From: Falsirhodobacter halotolerans
Lineage (GTDB): Bacteria; Pseudomonadota; Alphaproteobacteria; Rhodobacterales; Rhodobacteraceae
NCBI RefSeq assembly: GCF_022899245.1
Contig: NZ_JALJAZ010000001.1
Location: 290,501-354,500 of the forward strand
DNA length: 64,000 nt
Reading direction: 5' to 3'
The notes under the pieces are model-generated. The model was not told where the DNA came from and did no database searches. It saw nothing but the letters and a program-made list of their open reading frames with translations. A program made the translations under genes and the position numbers. Below are positions 53,901-62,876 of this stretch, piece by piece; positions within the stretch are counted from its first letter, which is position 1; the number at the start of each line of letters is the position of its first letter.

Positions 53901-55042
53901 ACTGGTTTCAGCGCATTTTCGGCCCCTCCGAGGTAAAAGGCTACCATTCGGCGAACAAGGGGGATCTCGTCTTCTTTCAGGGAATCGGCGACTTCGGCTC
54001 GCGCGAGTTCACCAGTGTCGCGGCAGCGCTGCGGGCCGGATACACGATCGCGAGTGGCATGGGTCTCTTGCCGCTCACGGCGGAGGGGCGGGGCGGCGAT
54101 GATTTGGCCGCGCTGCTGAACGATGAGCCGAATGACCTTCTCACCGGGGTCGAGTTCAAGGAATTGCTGACCCTTCACGCCGTATTCAGTGGCACTGGGC
54201 GGGCGTTCATCCGCCGCAATGCCTTGGGGAAGGTACAGGAGCTTCTGCCCCTGCATCCGGGCTGGTGCGGGCAGTGGACCTATCACAACGGGCAGTATGT
54301 CCTGCCGGTGACGATCGAAGATGCCGGCGTCCGGGGAGATTTCACGCGCGACGACATTCTGGAGATAACCTCCCCGCGCTGGAACATGCTCGGCGGCTTG
54401 GACGTGACGAACGCCTGCCGCCATGTCTTGGGGCTGTCGCGAAAGCTGCAGCAGAAGCAGGCCCAGTACGCCGACACGAATGCGCCTTACGGGGTCATGT
54501 TCGTGAAGGAGGGGGAGAGCAAGGGCGCCGTCGCGCGGCTGAAGGAAAGCTGGTCGAAGCAGTTCGGCCGCAGCGGCATCGCGGTTGTGGACATGGACGG
54601 AAAGTTCCAGCAGCTGGCGCAGTCTTCCACGGATCAGCAGCTGAACGAGGCCTTGAAGTTTCAGGTCGAGGAGATCGCCCGGATCTATGGCGTTCATCCT
54701 TACTTCCTGATGCAGACAGCAGGATCGGGGGCGCAGGGCGCAGTGGCCGATGCCATGTTGTTCCATCAGGCCCAGACCATGGCGCCGTGGATCACGCGGT
54801 GGGAGGCGGCGCTGAAACGGTCGTTGTTCCGCAACACGCAATCGGTGCCGAACTTCGACGAGAACGCACTGATGCGGACGACGCCGCAGGTGCGCGCGGA
54901 AATCTACGCTCGGGCGCTGGGCGGGGGCGGAAACGCACCCTGGATGACGCCCGACGAGGTCCGCGAGGGCCAGTCGCCGTTCAATCTGCCCGCCAAGGGC
55001 GACGCGTTCTGGACAACCGGCAACACAGGAGGGGGCGAATGA
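53897..55042 (+). CDS. HK97-family portal protein
   Basis: 381 residues; NWFQRIFG start, VAAALRAGYTIASGMGLLPL, FSGTGRAFIRRNALGKVQEL and the FQVEEIARIYGVHPYFL segment are typical of the HK97 gp3 portal (phage_portal). It forms the dodecameric DNA entry ring. Overlaps terminase and protease genes by 4 nt. Confidence 0.93.
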   Translation: MNWFQRIFGPSEVKGYHSANKGDLVFFQGIGDFGSREFTSVAAALRAGYTIASGMGLLPLTAEGRGGDDLAALLNDEPNDLLTGVEFKELLTLHAVFSGTGRAFIRRNALGKVQELLPLHPGWCGQWTYHNGQYVLPVTIEDAGVRGDFTRDDILEITSPRWNMLGGLDVTNACRHVLGLSRKLQQKQAQYADTNAPYGVMFVKEGESKGAVARLKESWSKQFGRSGIAVVDMDGKFQQLAQSSTDQQLNEALKFQVEEIARIYGVHPYFLMQTAGSGAQGAVADAMLFHQAQTMAPWITRWEAALKRSLFRNTQSVPNFDENALMRTTPQVRAEIYARALGGGGNAPWMTPDEVREGQSPFNLPAKGDAFWTTGNTGGGE

Positions 55043-55671
55043 AGCTCCAATACAAGTTCGCCCCGCTGGAAGCCGATGTGGATCAGCGCGGCAAGGTGAC
55101 GGGTTACGCGTCCAAGTTCGGCATTCGCGACCATGGCGGCGATATCGTGGTCAAGGGGGCCTTCGCTGGGCTGACCAAGAAGCCGAAGATGTTGTTCCAG
55201 CATGACGCATCGCAGGTGGTCGGGGTTTGGGACGTGGTCCATGAGGACGCTGACGGCCTGCACGTCGAAGGCCGCATCAACCTTGGGTCCACCCTCGGCA
55301 AGGATGTGCACTCAAACCTCGAATTCGGCGCCATCGACGGCATGTCGATCGGCTATCGCGCCAAGGACGCCGTGAAGACGGCGCAGGGGCGCGAATTGCG
55401 CGCCGTTGATCTGTGGGAGGTGTCGTTCGTGACCTTCCCCATGATGCCGGATGCGCTGGTGCAGTCGGTCAAGAGCATCGACGGGGGCAATCCCGTCCTG
55501 CTGAAACGATTTGTCGAGGATATCCTGCGTGAGGCGGATTTCTCGGCTGACGAGTCCAAGGCGGCGGCGGCTGCGGTGGCTCGGGTCCGCGCGGAACGTG
55601 AGGTGAGCGCAGGGCAAGACGAAGGCCTCAGCCTTGAGACCATTCGGAACGCGCTTCTCGGCCTGAAATAA
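55039..55671 (+). CDS. HK97-family prohead protease
   Basis: 210 residues from ATG 55039 (MKLQYKFAPLEADV). The Peptidase U35 pattern GYASKFGIRDHGGDIV, LFQHDASQVVGVWD (H55) and IDGMSIGY (S103) gives the catalytic His and Ser. It matures the capsid; the C-terminal helical part may serve as scaffold. Confidence 0.92.
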   Translation: MKLQYKFAPLEADVDQRGKVTGYASKFGIRDHGGDIVVKGAFAGLTKKPKMLFQHDASQVVGVWDVVHEDADGLHVEGRINLGSTLGKDVHSNLEFGAIDGMSIGYRAKDAVKTAQGRELRAVDLWEVSFVTFPMMPDALVQSVKSIDGGNPVLLKRFVEDILREADFSADESKAAAAAVARVRAEREVSAGQDEGLSLETIRNALLGLK

Positions 55672-55700
55672 GGCCGATCACCCCATCAAAGGAGACAGCA

Positions 55701-56882
55701 ATGGCTGATCTGAATGAAGTCCGCGAAATGTTTCGCGGTGAGCTGAAGACCATGCTCGAAGACCGGGACCAGAAGTCCACGGATCTCGGCGAGCAGATCG
55801 AGCACCTGAAGACGAAATCGGCAAAAGATGCCGCCGACATCATGGGTCGGATCGATGGCACGTCCGCCGATATCGAAAAGCTGACGGCTGCGATCGACGC
55901 TCATGAGAAGAAGATGGCGGCCTTCGGCCCCGGCGCCCCGGGCAAGACGCTGGGCCAGCAGTTCGTGGAAAGCGACGAGTGGAAGTCGAAGGCGACCACT
56001 CAGCAGCCGACCACGGTCATGCTGGAGATGAAGGACATCCTGAACAGCGGCCAGATCGCCAACGGCGTCTCGCGGTCGGTTCTGGTGCCCGAGCAGCAGT
56101 CCGGGCTGGTCAATCCGCCGACGCTGGACCTGCGCATCCGCAGCCTGATCCCGGCGGGCGCCACGGCGAGCAACTCCATCCGCTCCATCGTGGAGAAGGG
56201 GTTCACCAACAATGCCGCAGTTGTCGCCGAGGGCGGTCTGAAGCCGAAATCGGAACTGACCTTCGGTGAGGAGATCGTGCCGGTTGAGAAGATCGCGCAC
56301 CGGTTCCGGGTGTCGATGGAGGTGCTGGACGACGCGCCGATGATGCGGTCCTACATCGACGGTCGGGGCCGTTATGGCCTGCTGCTGAAGGAGGAGGATT
56401 ACCTTCTGAACGGCAGCGCGGCGGCCGACGGCCTGCTGGACGTGGCCAAACCCTATGCTGCGGACTCGATCACCGACTACACCCCGGCCACGCTGGTCGA
56501 CGATATCCGGGTGGCAAAGCTGCAGGTCCGCAAGGCGCTCTATCCGGCCTCGGGCGTGGTGCTGAATCCCGAAGACTGGGCTGCGATCGAACTGCTGAAA
56601 TCGACCGAAGGCTCCTATCTGTTCTCGTCGGTGACCAGCGGCGCGACGCCCACGCTGTGGGGCATGCCGGTCGTGCAGTCGGACAGCATGCCCGCCGGCA
56701 CGTTCCTTGTTGGGGCATTCTCGCTGGGCGCGCAAATCTGGGACCGCATGGGCATGACCGTCCGCGCCTCCACCGAGGACGGCGACAACTTCTCGGAGAA
56801 CATGGTGACGATCCTGTTCGAGAAGCGCCTGGCTCTGGAGGTGAACCGGCCCGAGGCTTTCGTTCACAAGACGGCAGCTTGA
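55701..56882 (+). CDS. HK97-fold major capsid protein
   Basis: 393 residues. Residues 1-~75 are a coiled coil (delta domain; EQIEHLKTKSAKDAADIMGR) expected to be cut by the protease, then the HK97 fold with SRSVLVPEQQSGLVNPPTLDLRIRSLI and the C-terminal EDGDNFSENMVTILFEKRLALEV. AAGGAGACAGC precedes the start. Confidence 0.94.
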   Translation: MADLNEVREMFRGELKTMLEDRDQKSTDLGEQIEHLKTKSAKDAADIMGRIDGTSADIEKLTAAIDAHEKKMAAFGPGAPGKTLGQQFVESDEWKSKATTQQPTTVMLEMKDILNSGQIANGVSRSVLVPEQQSGLVNPPTLDLRIRSLIPAGATASNSIRSIVEKGFTNNAAVVAEGGLKPKSELTFGEEIVPVEKIAHRFRVSMEVLDDAPMMRSYIDGRGRYGLLLKEEDYLLNGSAAADGLLDVAKPYAADSITDYTPATLVDDIRVAKLQVRKALYPASGVVLNPEDWAAIELLKSTEGSYLFSSVTSGATPTLWGMPVVQSDSMPAGTFLVGAFSLGAQIWDRMGMTVRASTEDGDNFSENMVTILFEKRLALEVNRPEAFVHKTAA

Positions 56883-56931
56883 TCCAACGGGGCGGCTTAC
56901 GGGCCGCCCCATCCCAACAGATGAGGGTGCT

Positions 56932-57441
56932 ATGCCGAATTTCCTGACCCTTGGGGAGTTGAAGGGGCGTCTGCACATCACCTTCGACGATGATGATGGC
57001 GAACTTGCCGGGTATCTGGCGGCGGCCGAGAGCTATCTGGGCGATCCGCAAAACGGGATCCTGCACCGCCCCGTCGTCGCGCAGGAGTTCACCGAGACCT
57101 TCGCGGGCTTTGCGGAGGTGCAACTGGCCTTTCCTGACGAGGTGTCGGGCGTGTCGGTCACCTATGCCGATGCCGAGGGGGTAGAGCAAACGCTGCCGGA
57201 AGGATTCGCGCTGGCCGATGGGCGATTGATGCCCGCGCCGGGGGCGACATGGCCGCGCGCCAGGCGCGTGACCGTGACCTACACCGCCGGGTGGAAGCCG
57301 GGGCAGGTGCCGCGCGCGATCTGCGAGGCGGGGTATTTCATCGCCCGGTCATTCTACGAACAGGGCGACAAGATCGACCCGGAACGGTTCCGGTCGGTCG
57401 TCGCGATCAAGGTCGCAGGCTTCAGGAGGGCCACGCTATGA
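56932..57441 (+). CDS. gp6-like head-tail connector
   Basis: 169 residues with an HK97 gp6-type pattern: LTLGELKGRLHITFDDDDGELAGYLAAAESYL, the AVTYTAGW-like VTVTYTAGWKPGQVPRAI and a terminal helix IARSFYEQG. It forms the ring below the portal. Confidence 0.82.
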   Translation: MPNFLTLGELKGRLHITFDDDDGELAGYLAAAESYLGDPQNGILHRPVVAQEFTETFAGFAEVQLAFPDEVSGVSVTYADAEGVEQTLPEGFALADGRLMPAPGATWPRARRVTVTYTAGWKPGQVPRAICEAGYFIARSFYEQGDKIDPERFRSVVAIKVAGFRRATL

Positions 57442-57584
57442 AGACGGTCGAGTTCACGCGGAAGCACGTCTATGGCGGGCTGGTGTTTCAGAAGGGCGAC
57501 AAGCTGGAATGTCCGGATGATCGGGCCGCCGCGCTTGTGAAGGCCGGGGCCGCGCGGGTGCCCAAGGCGGCGAAGGACGAATGA
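57438..57584 (+). CDS. small phage morphogenesis-region protein
   Basis: 48 residues from ATG 57438 (MKTVEFTRKHVYGGLVFQKGD); it overlaps the connector by 4 nt and the next gene by 4 nt. Such short proteins with an ...GDKLECPDDRAAALVKAGAA segment are frequent between connector genes. Function unknown. Confidence 0.65.
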   Translation: MKTVEFTRKHVYGGLVFQKGDKLECPDDRAAALVKAGAARVPKAAKDE

Positions 57585-57901
57585 ACTTCTACCGCGCAAC
57601 CTTCCTGGAGCCGGTGGAAGATCGAGACGCAGACGGCCAGATCATCCAGCGGTATGACGAGCGATTCCACGATCGGGTGAGCCTGCGGTTTCTGCGCGGG
57701 GGCGAAAACGTCATGGAGGCGCGGATGCAGAGCCGCAACCCCGTCATCATCGGGATGCGCGACAGCGCCCGCGCGCGGCGGGTGACCAGCGAGTGGCGGG
57801 TTCGGATTGACGGGCGGCTTTATGACGTCCGCGAGGAGCCGCGCCCGACCGAGGATCGGCGCAATCTGGAAATGCTGGCCGAGGCGGGGATGGTTCGATG
57901 A
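57581..57901 (+). CDS. head-tail adaptor (head closure) protein
   Basis: 106 residues, SPP1 gp16/HK97 gp7-like beta fold: QRYDERFHDRVSLRFLRGGE, RNPVIIGMRDSARARRVTSEWRVRIDGRLYDVRE. It closes the connector after packaging. Confidence 0.75.
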   Translation: MNFYRATFLEPVEDRDADGQIIQRYDERFHDRVSLRFLRGGENVMEARMQSRNPVIIGMRDSARARRVTSEWRVRIDGRLYDVREEPRPTEDRRNLEMLAEAGMVR

Positions 57902-58275
57902 TCGATGTGCGGGAACTGCGGCGCGTCGTCATGGATCGCTTGATAGATCAGGTTCCTGCGCTTGTGGGCCGCGTCTATGACAAGGCGGTGGAGGGCACAG
58001 CCTATCCCTACGCCAGCCTCGGCCCCAGTTATGGCACAGCGGCCAGCGTGGAGTGCATCCGGGCCCGGAACGTGACGCTTCAGATCGACATCTGGGACGA
58101 CACGAACAAGGGAGTGGTGGAGGACATCGTCAGCGCGGTGGATATGGCGCTGGATGGGTGGCGTGCCCCGGATCGGCTGACGTCCGGGCCGGTGCGCGTG
58201 TCACTGATCCGTGTGATGGACGACGCCACGGCGGTTCATGGCGTCGTGCAGATCGAGGCAGGGGTGGAGGGTTAG
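57898..58275 (+). CDS. DUF3168-type tail completion protein
   Basis: 125 residues with DUF3168 features: PALVGRVYDKAVEGTAYPYASLG, RNVTLQIDIWDDTNKGVVEDIVSAVDMAL and a terminal VVQIEAGVEG. It connects the head-proximal tail end. Overlaps the adaptor by 4 nt. It is followed by the leftward interrupted lipoprotein gene, not by gp10. Confidence 0.78.
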   Translation: MIDVRELRRVVMDRLIDQVPALVGRVYDKAVEGTAYPYASLGPSYGTAASVECIRARNVTLQIDIWDDTNKGVVEDIVSAVDMALDGWRAPDRLTSGPVRVSLIRVMDDATAVHGVVQIEAGVEG

Positions 58276-58317
58276 CTGACATGCCGGGAATGTGCGCATG
58301 GTCGGCTAACCACGGAC

Positions 58318-58587
58318 TTATTTCTCAAGGCAAAGGTAAAGATCTTCCGCGAGATACTCACCTACCATGCGGCTGGACGCGTGTTCGGCGCGCTTCTTAC
58401 CGCCCGACGTGCAAACACGGGTTGCTTCGGCTTTCGTCTTGGCCATCGCCTCTGCCGCAGTATCGGAGGTCATTGTCGAACGCTAAATTTTGACGCTCGA
58501 CCCGTTGAAATCGCTTACGATCGGGGTGACAGGGCCACACGCCGTAAGTGTCAAAGCAATAGCAGCCCCACCAAGAAGAATACGCAT
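58318..58587 (-). pseudogene. phage lipoprotein gene interrupted by an in-frame amber codon
   Basis: Reading leftward from ATG 58587 (AAGGA 6 nt upstream) gives MRILLGGAAIALTLTACGPV, a signal with lipobox LTAC, continuing to NGSSVKI; codon 35 (58483-58485) is TAG, and then the same frame runs on for 53 more sense codons (RSTMTSDTAAEAMAKTKAEA ... VGEYLAEDLYLCLEK) to TAA at 58318. A single C to T change in CAG could create the stop. It is opposite in direction to the late genes, like a moron. Confidence 0.65.
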
Positions 58588-58646
58588 AAGAAGTCCTTAG
58601 GTTGATTCCGTGGGTCACAATCACATGCGCGTGATTTTTAGGGCAA

Positions 58647-58658
58647 GCGATATATCGC
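58647..58658. promoter_or_regulatory. perfect 12-bp palindrome before gp10
   Basis: GCGATATATCGC lies 16 nt before the gp10 start and about 60 nt upstream of the divergent lipoprotein gene. It could be an operator or part of a promoter for either; no companion copy was found. Confidence 0.35.
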
Positions 58659-58673
58659 CTAAGGTTGTATTTT

Positions 58674-59195
58674 ATGGCCAAACTGTCGCCCCGCATTACC
58701 GCAAAACTCAAGCGTATTCCGTCCATTGCCGTCGATGCCGCAAAGGATGCGATGGAGGAGGGTGCGCAGATGATCGTGGATCACATGCGCCAGTTGGCGC
58801 CCAAAGGGCGCACCGGGAAGCTGGCACAATCCATTGGCTGGACTTGGGGGGACCTGCCCCCCGGCACGTTCATGATCGACGAAGTCCGCAGCGGCGGGAA
58901 TAAGGGTGACCAGTATGCCACGCTCCGGATCAAAATCTATGCCGGGTCGAAAGACGCCTTTTATGCGCGTTTTGTTGAGTTCGGCACCGCGCCCGGTACC
59001 AAAGGCGACAGGGTCTCGGGGCGTGAAAACGACGTGAACCAGAGCGCGGCGGGTCGGAAGGTCTACCGGACCCACCCCGGCACACCGGCCCAGCCGTTCT
59101 TCTATCCGGGCTGGAAGGCCAAGAAGGCCGAGTTCCGCAAGCTGATCCGACAGCGGGTCCGCGCGGCCATTAAGAAGGAGTTTGCCCGTGGCTAA
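58674..59195 (+). CDS. HK97 gp10-like tail component
   Basis: 173 residues from ATG 58674. MAKLSPRITAKLKRIPSIAVDAAKDAMEEGA, KGRTGKLAQSIGW, ARFVEFGTAPGTK and the HPGTPAQPFFYPGW segment match HK97 gp10. It bridges head and tail. The usual order would put it right beside the adaptor; here the lipoprotein gene intervenes. Confidence 0.85.
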   Translation: MAKLSPRITAKLKRIPSIAVDAAKDAMEEGAQMIVDHMRQLAPKGRTGKLAQSIGWTWGDLPPGTFMIDEVRSGGNKGDQYATLRIKIYAGSKDAFYARFVEFGTAPGTKGDRVSGRENDVNQSAAGRKVYRTHPGTPAQPFFYPGWKAKKAEFRKLIRQRVRAAIKKEFARG

Positions 59196-59376
59196 GGCCC
59201 AATTCCACCGATTGTTCAATGCGACGGACGTCAAGCGGGGCGTCTCGATGCGGATTGAACCGCATGAGGCGTTCCGCACCTATCCGGCTTGGGTCATCGA
59301 CAAGGCCGAGGCGGCGGGGGCCGCCACGCGATACGTGCCCCCCACCAAAGAAACCACCGATCAACCTGGAGACTGA
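59188..59376 (+). CDS. small phage protein of unknown function
   Basis: 62 residues from GTG 59188 (AAGGAG at 59174-59179). The body NATDVKRGVSMRIEPHEAFRTYPAWVI is unknown to me. It overlaps the gp10 end by 8 nt. Confidence 0.55.
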   Translation: MAKAQFHRLFNATDVKRGVSMRIEPHEAFRTYPAWVIDKAEAAGAATRYVPPTKETTDQPGD

Positions 59377-59379
59377 CAC

Positions 59380-59827
59380 ATGGCACTGCCTCAACTTCAA
59401 CGCCGCGGCGATATGATCGTCATGGTGGATTTTGCCGGGTCCGGCACCTTCGCCAACTTCTGCGGCGCCACCGGTATCAGCCTGTCGCTGGAAAACGCGC
59501 TGGCCGAAACCACGACCGGCGACTGCGAGGACTGGTCCAAGCCGGTCCAAACCCTTGTCGCCTATGGCGCGCAGAACGTCACCATGACGATCAACGCGCA
59601 GATGGCGAAGTCCAACCGGGGTAAGCTGCTGTCCTGGGCCAAGGACCAGTTAGAGGTGCCGGTTCGCGTTCACATCGTGGATGGCGGGCGATGTCGAATA
59701 CATCGATGGTGTCGGCCTGCTGACCACGCTGGGCATCGGAGGGATCGGCAATACCGAAAACGCCGTCATCACGCAGACGCTGAACATCCGGTTCAAGGAT
59801 GGCGTCGAGTTCACGGATGCCACCTGA
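59380..59827 (+). pseudogene. major tail (tube) protein gene with a one-base frameshift
   Basis: From ATG 59380 the frame encodes a TP901-1-type tail protein (LPQLQRRGDMIVMVDFAGSG, MTINAQMAKSNRGKLLSWAKDQL) up to HIVDGG; the continuation (DVEYIDGVGLLTTLGIGGIG ... FKDGVEFTDAT, stop 59825-59827) is in the next frame. A single extra G in GGCGGGC at 59685-59689 explains the shift: GGCGGC would restore VDGGDVEYID. The interval is 448 nt, not a multiple of three. Either the gene is broken or the base is a sequence error. Confidence 0.8.
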
Positions 59828-60177
59828 TGGTGCCGGTCGTTCTTACTTGGCCGGGCGGTGAACACGCGTTTCGCCTCGGCATCGCCGAACTGGAGACGAT
59901 CCAGCAGAAAACCGATTGCGGGCCGGAGCATGTGCTTTTGGCCCTCAATTCCGGCGCATGGACAGTCACACATCTGGTGGAGATCATCCGCTGCGGACTG
60001 ATCGGCGGGGGCATGAACCACGTTGAAGCGCTGAAGCTGACCCGGAAGGCGTTCGATCTGCATCCGATCATTACGTTCAAGGTGCCGTGTCAGGAAATCC
60101 TGTCGGTCGCGTTGTTCGGTCCGCCGGAGGATCCCGTGGGGGAGCCTTCGCCGGTGGAGCCGACACCGGGGACCTGA
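59827..60177 (+). CDS. tail assembly chaperone, first frame (GTA gp10-like)
   Basis: 116 residues from ATG 59827, overlapping the tail-tube stop (TGATG). PVVLTWPGGEHAFRLGIAELETIQQKTDCG and the AWTVTHLVEIIRCGLIGGGMNHVEAL helix resemble the gene-transfer-agent-family protein that follows the major tail gene in Rhodobacterales. It ends VEPTPGT. The next frame opens at 60027, so a -1 frameshift could extend it. Confidence 0.72.
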   Translation: MVPVVLTWPGGEHAFRLGIAELETIQQKTDCGPEHVLLALNSGAWTVTHLVEIIRCGLIGGGMNHVEALKLTRKAFDLHPIITFKVPCQEILSVALFGPPEDPVGEPSPVEPTPGT

Positions 60178-60380
60178 AAAACGGCAAGCTGCGCTTCAGC
60201 ACCTATTACGGGCTGGGCGCGGCGATGGGGTTCACGCCTGTGCAGGTGGGCGTGATGAGCCTGTGGGAGTTCATGGCCTGCCTTGACGGGTATGGCCGGG
60301 CAAATGGCTGGCAGGCCAATCCCGGCGGCAGAGGCATGAGCGTCGAGCGCATGCGGGAATTGGGTATCGAGGGGATCTGA
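60087..60380 (+). CDS. tail assembly chaperone, second frame
   Basis: Frame open 60027-60380; GTG 60087 is the first usual start but has no ribosome-binding site. The conserved part is FSTYYGLGAAMGFTPVQVGVMSLWEFMACLDGYGRANG, a tail chaperone pattern. It lies between the first-frame protein and the tape measure, as lambda gpT follows gpG. It may be made by -1 frameshift from the upstream gene. Confidence 0.62.
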   Translation: MSGNPVGRVVRSAGGSRGGAFAGGADTGDLKNGKLRFSTYYGLGAAMGFTPVQVGVMSLWEFMACLDGYGRANGWQANPGGRGMSVERMRELGIEGI

Positions 60381-60383
60381 CAC

Positions 60384-62876
60384 ATGGCGCAAGAGCCCGA
60401 TCTTGTCATTTCGGCGGGCTTTTCGGATGCCCAGTTGGTGCGAGAAGCCGACCGCATCGTCGCGATGTATCGCAAGAAGGGTCAGGAGGCGCAGAAGGCG
60501 TTTCAGGATTCGCAGGGACGCGTGACGAACACCGCCGCCGCCCGCGCCCATGTTCGCGAACTGGATCGGTTGTCCAAGGCCTACGACCCGGTCTATCGCG
60601 CCTCGCGTCAGTATGAGGCGGAGGTGCGCCGGTTGGATCGGGCGCTGGAACTGGGCGTCCTGACCCAACAGCAATACACCGCACAGGTGGAGCGGGCTGC
60701 GTCCGAGATGCGGGACGCCAGTGCCGCCACGCGTCAGGTCGCGGGGTCGAGCTCCTCGCTCTATTCCGCGTTCCGCCGCGGCGATGACGGCGCGCGTGGG
60801 TTGGCGGGCAGCGCGGCGGGCGTGGGGCGCAACATGGGCGCCATGCGTGCCCAAATCCAAAACGCATCCTTCCAGATCGGGGATTTCGCCGTGCAGGTCG
60901 GGTCGGGGCAATCGGCTATGGTTGCCTTGGGCCAACAGTTGCCGCAGTTCCTCGGGGCCTTCGGGGTGGTCGGTGCGGTGCTGGGGACCGTGGCCGCGAT
61001 CGCCATTCCCGTCAGCGCTGCTCTGTTTCGCGTCGGGCGCGACAGCGAAGACGCCGCCAAACAGTCGGAGGCCTTCGATAAGGCTTTGGGCGACGTGCGA
61101 TCGGCAATGGGCGAATTTGCCGACGCGATCGACACGCGGGCTGTGGGATCTGTTGACGACATGATCGAGCGGTTCGGTCGGGCGGATGAGGCTGTGAAGC
61201 AGCTGATGGACCGGCTGCGCGATGCGGCGCGTGAGGACGCGTTCAAAGGTTTTGGCCTATCGATCGACGAGGCGGTCAAAACGCTAGATGGGGCGCAAGA
61301 GCGGGTCGCTCAAATATTCGGCCGCCTAGCTGCGCTGCGGGACGAGCAGGCAGGAGTTAAAGAGCGGCTCGACGCGTTGGGAAACCCGCTCGCGGACCGT
61401 GGCGTATCTCGTGCGGCTGCCGAGCAATATAGGCTTCAGTTTCAGTTGCGAGAGACGCAAGCTGAGTTTGAGCGCCTGAACGCTGAAGTTGCCGAGTTCG
61501 GAATCAGCCCCGCCCAAATCGAGACGTTCAACGCAGCATGGCGGATCCTTGACGAGATGCTGGCAGCAGAGAATTTCACCGGCGCGGCGGACCAACTGGC
61601 AGTGATCCAAGGCATCCTGCGGGCCACTGGCAGCAAGGAAGCTGTCGATGTCGCCAACAGCCTTGACGAGGTGGGCACGCAGCTGCGTGAAGGCGCGAAG
61701 GAGGCGGGCGAGGTCGCGCGGCGCGCAGAGGACATCAGCCTTGCGGCGGCGGGCATCAGCTTCGACGGGGCAGTGCAGGGGGCGCAGACGCTGGCCGACG
61801 TGTTGGCGGCCGCAGCCCGGAACATGGCGTCGATGGAAAGCAGCCAAGCGCAGCAGCTGGCCCGCGCTCAAATCCGGGGGCAGTATGTCGGTGACCCGGT
61901 CGGAGAAGCGGGCGCATTGGCCCGGTTGGAATATCGGGATGAAAACCTTCCGAGGGGCACCAAGACCACGCCCCAGCAACGGCGTGATTTTCGTGAACGG
62001 CTCGATGCATACGTGGAGGGAGCGAAGGAAATCGCCCGAGAGGAGCAAAAGACGCTTGCAGCAGAACGCGCGGCGGCCGAGGCGGCACGGGGCGGGCGAG
62101 GTGGCGGTGGCGGGGGTGGCGGTTCTGCCGCCCAACGAACGCCGACCGACATCTTTGCCAACACGGATACCAATCTGACGGGGCTGGAACGCCAGATCGA
62201 CCTGATCGGCAAGTCCTCGACCGAGGTGGCCCGCCTGCAAGCGCAGTGGGCGATCATGGACGAGGCCAAGCGCGCTGGCATCCCCCTGAATGACGAGATG
62301 AACGCCAAGATCAGCGCACAAGCTGACGAGGTGGCGCGGCTGACGGGCGAACTGGAGCGCGGGCAGTTGGCGCAGCAGCAGTTCGACAACGCGATCGACA
62401 GCATCGCCGGATCACTCAGCAGCCTGATCACCAGCGGTCAGAGCGTTCGGGAGAGCCTCGGGAACATCTTCCGGGGCATTGCGAACGACATCGTGAAAAG
62501 CGGCATCCAGTCGGCCTTGTCACGCGCGCTGACGGCCCCAGCCGCCGGTGGGGGCGGTGGGTTCGGCGGACTGCTGACCAAGGTGTTCGGGGGCTTCCGA
62601 GCGGATGGCGGGCCCGTGTCGCCCGGCAAGGCCTATGTGGTCGGGGAGCGGGGCCCCGAGGTGATCGTGCCCCGGGCGATGGGATCGGTCATCCCGAACC
62701 ACAAGCTGGGGGGAGGATCTTCCGGCAGCACGATCATGATCGACATGACGGGCGCCACGGGAAATGCCGAGGTGCAGAACATGGTTCGGGCAGGGGTGAC
62801 CGAGGGGCTGCGCGCCTATGACAGCGCCATGCCCAACCGGGTGCAGACGATCAATCGCAATCCGAGGTTTCGCTGA
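60384..62876 (+). CDS. tape measure protein
   Basis: 830 residues, the longest late gene. Long helical/coiled regions (about 1-140, 250-520), a hydrophobic segment near 190-220 (GAFGVVGAVLGTVAAIAIPVS) and a Gly-rich C-terminus with VVGERGPEVIVPRAMGSVIP, typical of the tail-length ruler. GVVGAV is also where membrane insertion would occur during DNA entry. The coding length implies a tail of roughly 120 nm by the usual 0.15 nm per residue rule. Confidence 0.9.
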   Translation: MAQEPDLVISAGFSDAQLVREADRIVAMYRKKGQEAQKAFQDSQGRVTNTAAARAHVRELDRLSKAYDPVYRASRQYEAEVRRLDRALELGVLTQQQYTAQVERAASEMRDASAATRQVAGSSSSLYSAFRRGDDGARGLAGSAAGVGRNMGAMRAQIQNASFQIGDFAVQVGSGQSAMVALGQQLPQFLGAFGVVGAVLGTVAAIAIPVSAALFRVGRDSEDAAKQSEAFDKALGDVRSAMGEFADAIDTRAVGSVDDMIERFGRADEAVKQLMDRLRDAAREDAFKGFGLSIDEAVKTLDGAQERVAQIFGRLAALRDEQAGVKERLDALGNPLADRGVSRAAAEQYRLQFQLRETQAEFERLNAEVAEFGISPAQIETFNAAWRILDEMLAAENFTGAADQLAVIQGILRATGSKEAVDVANSLDEVGTQLREGAKEAGEVARRAEDISLAAAGISFDGAVQGAQTLADVLAAAARNMASMESSQAQQLARAQIRGQYVGDPVGEAGALARLEYRDENLPRGTKTTPQQRRDFRERLDAYVEGAKEIAREEQKTLAAERAAAEAARGGRGGGGGGGGSAAQRTPTDIFANTDTNLTGLERQIDLIGKSSTEVARLQAQWAIMDEAKRAGIPLNDEMNAKISAQADEVARLTGELERGQLAQQQFDNAIDSIAGSLSSLITSGQSVRESLGNIFRGIANDIVKSGIQSALSRALTAPAAGGGGGFGGLLTKVFGGFRADGGPVSPGKAYVVGERGPEVIVPRAMGSVIPNHKLGGGSSGSTIMIDMTGATGNAEVQNMVRAGVTEGLRAYDSAMPNRVQTINRNPRFR

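Noticed and set aside
60090-60935. Leftward frame opposite the chaperone and tape-measure start
   Set aside because: Opposes well-supported late genes and has no domain.
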